DNA of 35,381 nt from Batkoa obscura (taxonomy: Eukaryota > Entomophthoromycota > Entomophthoromycetes > Entomophthorales > Batkoaceae): positions 1 through 35,381 of the forward strand of contig JASVEC010000180.1 of the NCBI GenBank assembly GCA_030770535.1, in the 5' to 3' direction. Below the pieces are notes generated by a model. It did not search any database, was not told where the DNA came from, and saw only the letters and a list, made by a program, of their open reading frames with translations. Made by a program: the position numbers and the translations under genes. Positions 30,946 to 35,381 of this stretch are shown here, one piece after another. How positions within the stretch are numbered: the stretch's first letter is position 1; each line of letters starts with the position of its first letter.

Positions 30946-31793
30946 GTTTCATTTTTTGGGTCATTTATTAAATATTGTTTACTAGATTGTTTTAAGGTCA
31001 TATAATTGTAAATTTCGGACGGATAATAAACTATAAGCTCTATTAAATTAAGCAATCTGATTATTTATCATCAATTGAATATAAATGATTATGTAACTCT
31101 ATTAGTTGGTTTTAATTTTATAATCAACTATTTCCATATTTATTTAATTAACATTATTTGAACTATAATAAACAAAACTGGAGAAATAGCATCTTATTAT
31201 TGTAATGTATTATAAAATTAACTACGATAATAAAAGAATTGAAGCAAAGTTATCACTTACTTTTGTTCAAATTGAATTAATTGTTATTTCCTTTTTAATA
31301 ATATTAAGGAATTCCACTATTAAACCATACTTTATTTTCAATCTGATCCTTAACGATTAAACTTTGAATCTATAAATGCCTAAATTTAAGCTCCGAGTTC
31401 CGGTTCAAATTAAAATTAATCTATATCATATAGGGATGTTTTTTTGGCTTAATTACTTTTTCCATCTTTTAAGCATTATTTGGGTGGAAAGATGTTAATA
31501 AAATTCTTAAACACAAAAATATATCCCCACTTATTGTTATTTTATAGTCTAAGCTAATTTTATTATAGTATAGATTAATTTAAATATGAATAATTGCAAC
31601 TAAAACAAAAACTTTATGAAATATTGAAATATTGATATCTATTATTGACAAAACATCAAATTTTAACTATTTATTAAATAAAGTTTCGTTGTTTGATCTT
31701 AGTATCATAGATTTATATTAGTAAAAATTTATTTTATACTAATTTTAAAGTAAAAGTATAGAATTATAAATAGTTTACCTAATAGAGAGCAGA
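30946..31793. other. Intergenic sequence
   Basis: AT-rich, with one MITE (31427-31532); no gene recognised. Confidence 0.5.
31427..31532 (+). repeat. MITE copy 19
   Basis: Left end ATATAGGGATGTTTTTTTGG then CTTAATTACTTTTTCCA; right end AATATATCCCCACTTA. Confidence 0.8.
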
Positions 31794-31866
31794 GCTCCCT
31801 TGGCCTAATGGATAAGGCATCAGACTTCTAATCTGAGGATTGCGGGTTCGAGTCCCGCAGGGAGCT
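31794..31866 (+). tRNA. tRNA-Arg (anticodon TCT)
   Basis: A full 73-nt cloverleaf. The acceptor stem is GCTCCCT/AGGGAGC and the D arm GCCT-loop-AGGC. The anticodon stem is TCAGA/TCTGA with loop CTTCTAA, and the T arm is GCGGG-TTCGAGT-CCCGC. The discriminator base is T. There is no intron. A TTTT terminator lies at 31885-31888. It reads AGA, a frequent Arg codon in an AT-rich genome. Confidence 0.95.
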
Positions 31867-32174
31867 TACTAAAGGAAATGTCTATTTTGATTGTTTCTAG
31901 CTTTTTTGTTTTATTATTTTAAATTTCCACTATTGAATATACATTTAAATTGTTCTTTAATTCAAATGTCTATGCTTATAAAACGCTATAATATAGGACC
32001 TTAAAAAGGTATAACATGGATGTGCGTCTCTTATAAATATCAGAAATGCTTAAGCAGAATTTAATAAAATAAACTAAAATAATCAATGATTCTGTTTTAT
32101 TTATAGTGTTTGATATGATCCCTAAATTTAAAGTGAATTCTGGGATAAAGATTAAGATCTGTGATTGATCTAAT
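31867..32174. other. Intergenic gap
   Basis: About 300 bp between tRNA-Arg and the stop codon of UGT 3. The overlapping minus-strand frame (31976-32182) shows no features. Confidence 0.5.
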
Positions 32175-33662
32175 CTAGTCACTTTTACCCTTCTTGGATA
32201 GTTTCATGAACTTAGTTAACGCTTTAATCCAAATAAACAATGCTATAAAAGTAGAACAAGATAGTATAAGGAAGGCAGGTAATAATAACGAATAGTATTG
32301 CCAATAAAATTTCAATTCAACGGTTGGTTTATAGCAAGATAACTGATTGTTGCAAGACTTACTTTTTTGAATATAATTTAATATTAAACCAAGTGCCCTT
32401 TCTTTTGAATCTTTGCTATTTATCTTCATTATACTGTTAAGGGCAATCATTTTACTATCATCTAGGCTGCTTAATAATTTACTTACTTTTTTTGTTAAAT
32501 TATCTTCGTTCAAATCTTTGAACATTAGATAATCTCCTACTTTTAAATTTGATAACCTTCTTGCTGAGCATGGTTGATCAGCAAATAAAGGGACACATAG
32601 TACTGGCTTAGTGCTATTAATAGATTCTAATACTGATTCCATACCACAGTGAGATACAAATAACTTAACATTAGGGCTGTTCAATATATTTATTTGTGGT
32701 AAATTGCTACCACAATAAATATTAGGGTTTACGCACGAATAATGAGTAGAGTAGATCACCGAATCTATTGTAGAATCCGCAAGTAAACTTGACATACTTT
32801 TAATTATTGCTTCATGAGCCTCCATTGGTAATTGTGCATTATTCCCAAACGCTATATATACGATTCTCTTTTTACTATTTAAAATATTTAAAATGACCTC
32901 GTTTTCTATTATAGGCGAAGTAGAGTTGAATATAGGTCCAACTAGATGAAAATGACTAGGCACTTTACTTAATTCCAACCCTGAGAAAGAGTGAACTAAA
33001 TTGAGTGTTTTTGAGTAGTCTGCAGACAAGTAGTTTTGGTTAGAAATACCAAAAGAGTTTCTCACTAAATTGAGTTTTTTTAATGTATTATGATAAGAAT
33101 AATATTCTTTTAATAACCCAATTATGTCAAAAAAATTGTCATCAAGATTAGACGAATATGTAGGTTTTACGCTGCCAAATACATCAAAACTTTGGAAGTT
33201 AATAGCTAATGGTATATTTTTCAATAAAGCTAAATCCACACATGCTGGTGTTAAAAAATCGCATATAATTAAATCTAAATCTCTATTGATCTCAATAAAC
33301 TTATGCAGCTCATTAAAATTCGCCCGATAGCTTATCATGAGTAAGACATCTAATAATTTTGCAGAAACTTCTTGATGGCTTTTCTTTTGAAGATTATTGA
33401 TTGCATCATGGAAATATATACCCGCATCTTTATAAGGACTTTCCCCCGTACTTACTTTCTTTATCTTGTTGGATTGGCTATTTTGTAAATTGGAATCATC
33501 GCTTAGATATGTTACTGTATGCCCCATATCGGAAAGAGTTTCACTAACCTCTAATAACCATCGTATATGTGACCTTCCACCTGCTGAAGAGTGAATTAGT
33601 ATGTTGTAGCCTGATATTAATTGAGAAAGATAAGCGACTGCAATTAAAATATTTGTTTTCAT
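32175..33662 (-). CDS. UDP-glycosyltransferase 3, diverged, membrane-anchored
   Basis: 495 residues from the ATG at 33662, shorter than the other two UGTs. The signal peptide is MKTNILIAVAYLSQLISG. The acceptor half has ILIHSSAGGRSHIRW (catalytic His H32) and LIICDFLTPACVDLA. The donor half has INILNSPNVKLFVSHCGMES, with HCGMES where UGTs usually read HGGxxS, and FADQPCSARRLS, so the DQ pair that holds the sugar is kept. The usual WAPQ reads as LPQINILNS and Trp is missing. A C-terminal helix (LLLPAFLILSCSTFIALFIW) and the tail KGKSD (KxKxx, ER retrieval) follow. The loss of the WAPQ Trp and the second Gly of HGG may mean an altered donor or weak activity. It shows no long identity with UGT 1 or 2, so it has not taken part in their recent exchange. 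It may be Cys-richer and less conserved because its substrate differs; this is inference. Confidence 0.85.
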   Translation of the reverse strand: MKTNILIAVAYLSQLISGYNILIHSSAGGRSHIRWLLEVSETLSDMGHTVTYLSDDSNLQNSQSNKIKKVSTGESPYKDAGIYFHDAINNLQKKSHQEVSAKLLDVLLMISYRANFNELHKFIEINRDLDLIICDFLTPACVDLALLKNIPLAINFQSFDVFGSVKPTYSSNLDDNFFDIIGLLKEYYSYHNTLKKLNLVRNSFGISNQNYLSADYSKTLNLVHSFSGLELSKVPSHFHLVGPIFNSTSPIIENEVILNILNSKKRIVYIAFGNNAQLPMEAHEAIIKSMSSLLADSTIDSVIYSTHYSCVNPNIYCGSNLPQINILNSPNVKLFVSHCGMESVLESINSTKPVLCVPLFADQPCSARRLSNLKVGDYLMFKDLNEDNLTKKVSKLLSSLDDSKMIALNSIMKINSKDSKERALGLILNYIQKSKSCNNQLSCYKPTVELKFYWQYYSLLLPAFLILSCSTFIALFIWIKALTKFMKLSKKGKSD

Positions 33663-33711
33663 TTTTGAAAAGCTGATTTAAACAACATATTTCCTAAAGT
33701 TTAAACTCAAA

Positions 33712-33719
33712 CTTTTATA
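33712..33719 (-). promoter_or_regulatory. TATA element of UGT 3
   Basis: TATAAAAG on the minus strand, 50 nt upstream of the ATG. Confidence 0.45.
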
Positions 33720-34069
33720 CTTTTTATTCATATGTGTAAAAATTACGGTTTTGCTTTTTATAAAATTTTATATTATATTATATTCATAGATCATGTTCCA
33801 ATGTATTATCTAAGAAAATATAAAAAATTAGAAACCCAAAATAGAAGTATGATATTTTGCTATTCTCAACAAGGTTATGAACACTTCAATAAAAAATAGT
33901 CTCTAATATATAAACATGATTTTATTTTGATATTTGCTTTTTTTAGTGTTATTTTGCTACTTCGATTAAAGTTAAGCAGTTTATGTCTTTCTAATCTTGT
34001 TGAAATCGGTTAAAAGATCATGAGTTAGGACTTATTTTGTGGCTTCTAATTTTTTACTGTTCATTAGAA

Positions 34070-34174
34070 AACATGGGAATGTTTTTTTGATTTCATCACT
34101 TTTTCCATTTTTAAGCGTTACTTGAAAGGAAAATTATTAGTAAAATTTTTAAATAAAAAAATACATCCCCGTAT
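34070..34174 (+). repeat. MITE copy 20
   Basis: Left end CATGGGAATGTTTTTTTGAT then TTCATCACTTTTTCCA; right end AAATACATCCCCGTA. Confidence 0.8.
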
Positions 34175-34700
34175 CGGAACATTGGGTGCCACATTTCATT
34201 AAAACATGTTTTTATTCCAACCTAAAATTATGATTGATTTTGTACCAAATGTACTTGTATAAATAGCTATGAAACATAAATATTTTATATAAGCTCCAAA
34301 TTTGTTGTAGTATGGTCTACTTTTTGGGATTTAAATATATTATTCAAATTGGCTCTAACTTCATGACTTTATAAACATATCAAAATTAATAATTATAAAC
34401 TAACAATCTAATTAATTTAAAATCATAATAGTTAAAGCTCATTTACGCTGATATAGAGTATTAAATCTTTTTTATTTTGAAGTCGAGTCATTATTTTATC
34501 AAATGAACTAAAAAATAGTTTAAGTTTGAAATTTAAAACAGTTTTAGTAAATATCGTGCTTATTGGTTTTGTATTATATATTATAATTAACAAATATATT
34601 TGATCTAGTATTCAAATGTAAAAAAGTGTGCTTTAAATGCTTTTGATTTATGTAATAAATTAAACTAAGAATAGCAAAATTATAATCTTCTCAAAGACTT

Positions 34701-34773
34701 TGCCTTCTATCGGAATCGAACCAATGACCTTCCGCTTACTAGGCGGACGCTCTGCCAACTGAGCCAAGAAGGC
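34701..34773 (-). tRNA. tRNA-Thr (anticodon AGT), second copy
   Basis: On the minus strand this is base-for-base the same 73 nt as the gene at 9789-9861. The immediate flanks differ, apart from GTGATC upstream, which is shared with the decayed copy at 13031-13103. An RNA polymerase III T-run (TTTT on the minus strand) follows about 20 nt downstream. Confidence 0.95.
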
Positions 34774-34856
34774 GATCACATGGTCGGTCAAGTATAAACA
34801 TGTATTAAAATTATTTACCTCACCATTCATTCAATAAATTCAAGATGAGCTTAAAT

Positions 34857-34955
34857 ATAGTGGTATTTTTTGATTTCATCACTTTTTCCATTTTTCAAGC
34901 GTTATTTAAGTAGAATAATTGCTAATGAAATTCTTAAACAAAAGTATATATCTCT
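34857..34955 (+). repeat. MITE copy 21
   Basis: The left end is shortened (TAGTGGTATTTTTTGATTTC then ATCACTTTTTCCA). The right end GTATATATCTCTATA is decayed. Confidence 0.7.
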
Positions 34956-35064
34956 ATATGGGAATATTTTTTCTGGTTTCATTACTTTTTCCATTTTTTA
35001 AGCACTATTTGAGCGGAAAATTTGTTAGTAAAATTCTTAAACACAAAAATACATTCCCATATAA
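34956..35064 (+). repeat. MITE copy 22
   Basis: Left end TATATGGGAATATTTTTTCT then GGTTTCATTAC; right end AATACATTCCCATATAA. It directly abuts copy 21. Confidence 0.8.
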
Positions 35065-35087
35065 TAAAATTTTATAAAAATATATTA

Positions 35088-35200
35088 TTTATATGGGGAT
35101 GTATTTTTTCATTTGGGAGTTTTACTAGTAATCTCTTGCTCAAATAGCGCTTAAAAAATGGAAAAAAATGATGAAACCAAAAAAACATCCCTATATATTA
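35088..35200 (-). repeat. MITE copy 23
   Basis: Left end TTATATGGGGATGTATTTTT; core GCTCAAATAGCGCTTAAAAA; right end GAAACCAAAAAAACATCCCT then ATATA. Confidence 0.8.
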
Positions 35201-35381
35201 AAACTTCAATTGATGTTGATATATAGGCTGAGTTAAGGTTTTGCTAACCTAATAATTTTTATTGAATGAAATTTTTACAGTATACTGTTTAAATCATGTT
35301 TTGAAAGAACTAATTAGAAGAATTAATTGTATTGGCTTATACGTTGTTATGTATTAGATTTTTGTTTATAATTTTCTGAAA

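Larger units (their letters stand above)
33663..34700. other. Intergenic sequence
   Basis: Holds the TATA element of UGT 3 and one MITE (34070-34174); otherwise nothing recognised. Confidence 0.5.
34774..35381. other. Right edge: three MITEs and AT-rich sequence
   Basis: Three MITE copies lie within 350 bp, two of them abutting. No gene is seen to the window end. Confidence 0.55.

Noticed and set aside
31976-32182. Minus-strand frame overlapping the end of UGT 3
   Set aside because: Overlaps the UGT 3 stop region in another frame and shows no features.
33124-33330. Plus-strand frame of 68 codons
   Set aside because: Shadow inside UGT 3.
1-35381. CRISPR array or bacterial-type operon
   Set aside because: The evenly sized repeats are dispersed MITEs in both orientations without spacers of constant length, and the genes are eukaryotic.

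Overview
The window comes from a very AT-rich nuclear genome of a fungus. Several things point to fungi: four genes of the Gti1/Pac2 (WOPR) transcription factor family, which is fungus-specific, tRNA genes of eukaryotic type, and a short GT-AG intron. The combination of class A (rhodopsin-like) GPCRs, membrane-anchored UDP-glycosyltransferases resembling animal UGTs, and extreme AT bias fits early-diverging fungi such as Conidiobolus (Entomophthoromycotina). That placement is inference, not proof.

Layout. From 1 to 15 kb there are four small WOPR genes: three on the minus strand (663-1470 with one 40-nt intron, 5218-5820, and 10207-10859, the last broken by one missing base) and one on the plus strand (14275-14928). 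A tRNA-Thr, a decayed tRNA-Thr copy and a possible lipase fragment lie between them. From 16.4 to 22.8 kb there is a broken GPCR gene (minus), a 2.4-kb DNA transposon with a DDE-like transposase and terminal inverted repeats, and an intact GPCR gene (plus). From 25 to 33.7 kb there are three UDP-glycosyltransferase genes (one plus, two minus) and a tRNA-Arg. A second tRNA-Thr sits near the right end. About 23 copies or fragments of one roughly 105-bp MITE family lie between the genes, densest at 20.6-24.5, 27.1-27.4 and 34-35.2 kb. No copy was seen inside a coding region.

The main theme is inverted paralogue pairs. WOPR genes 3 and 4 share a block of 306/307 bases, and UGT genes 1 and 2 share blocks of 541 and 92 identical bases. 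The parts of the genes outside these blocks are clearly diverged. This is the pattern expected of recent gene conversion between inverted neighbours. In the UGT pair it homogenises the sugar-nucleotide-binding half and leaves the acceptor-binding half diverged.

The second theme is that the transposon at 18190-20629 and the MITE family share terminal sequence (TGGGG.TGT, a short spacer, then GGTTTCA). The transposon is therefore a candidate source of the enzyme that moves the MITEs. Its transposase lies in two frames joined at an A7 run whose phase suits -1 frameshifting.

All coordinates and identities were read by eye. No database search was possible.
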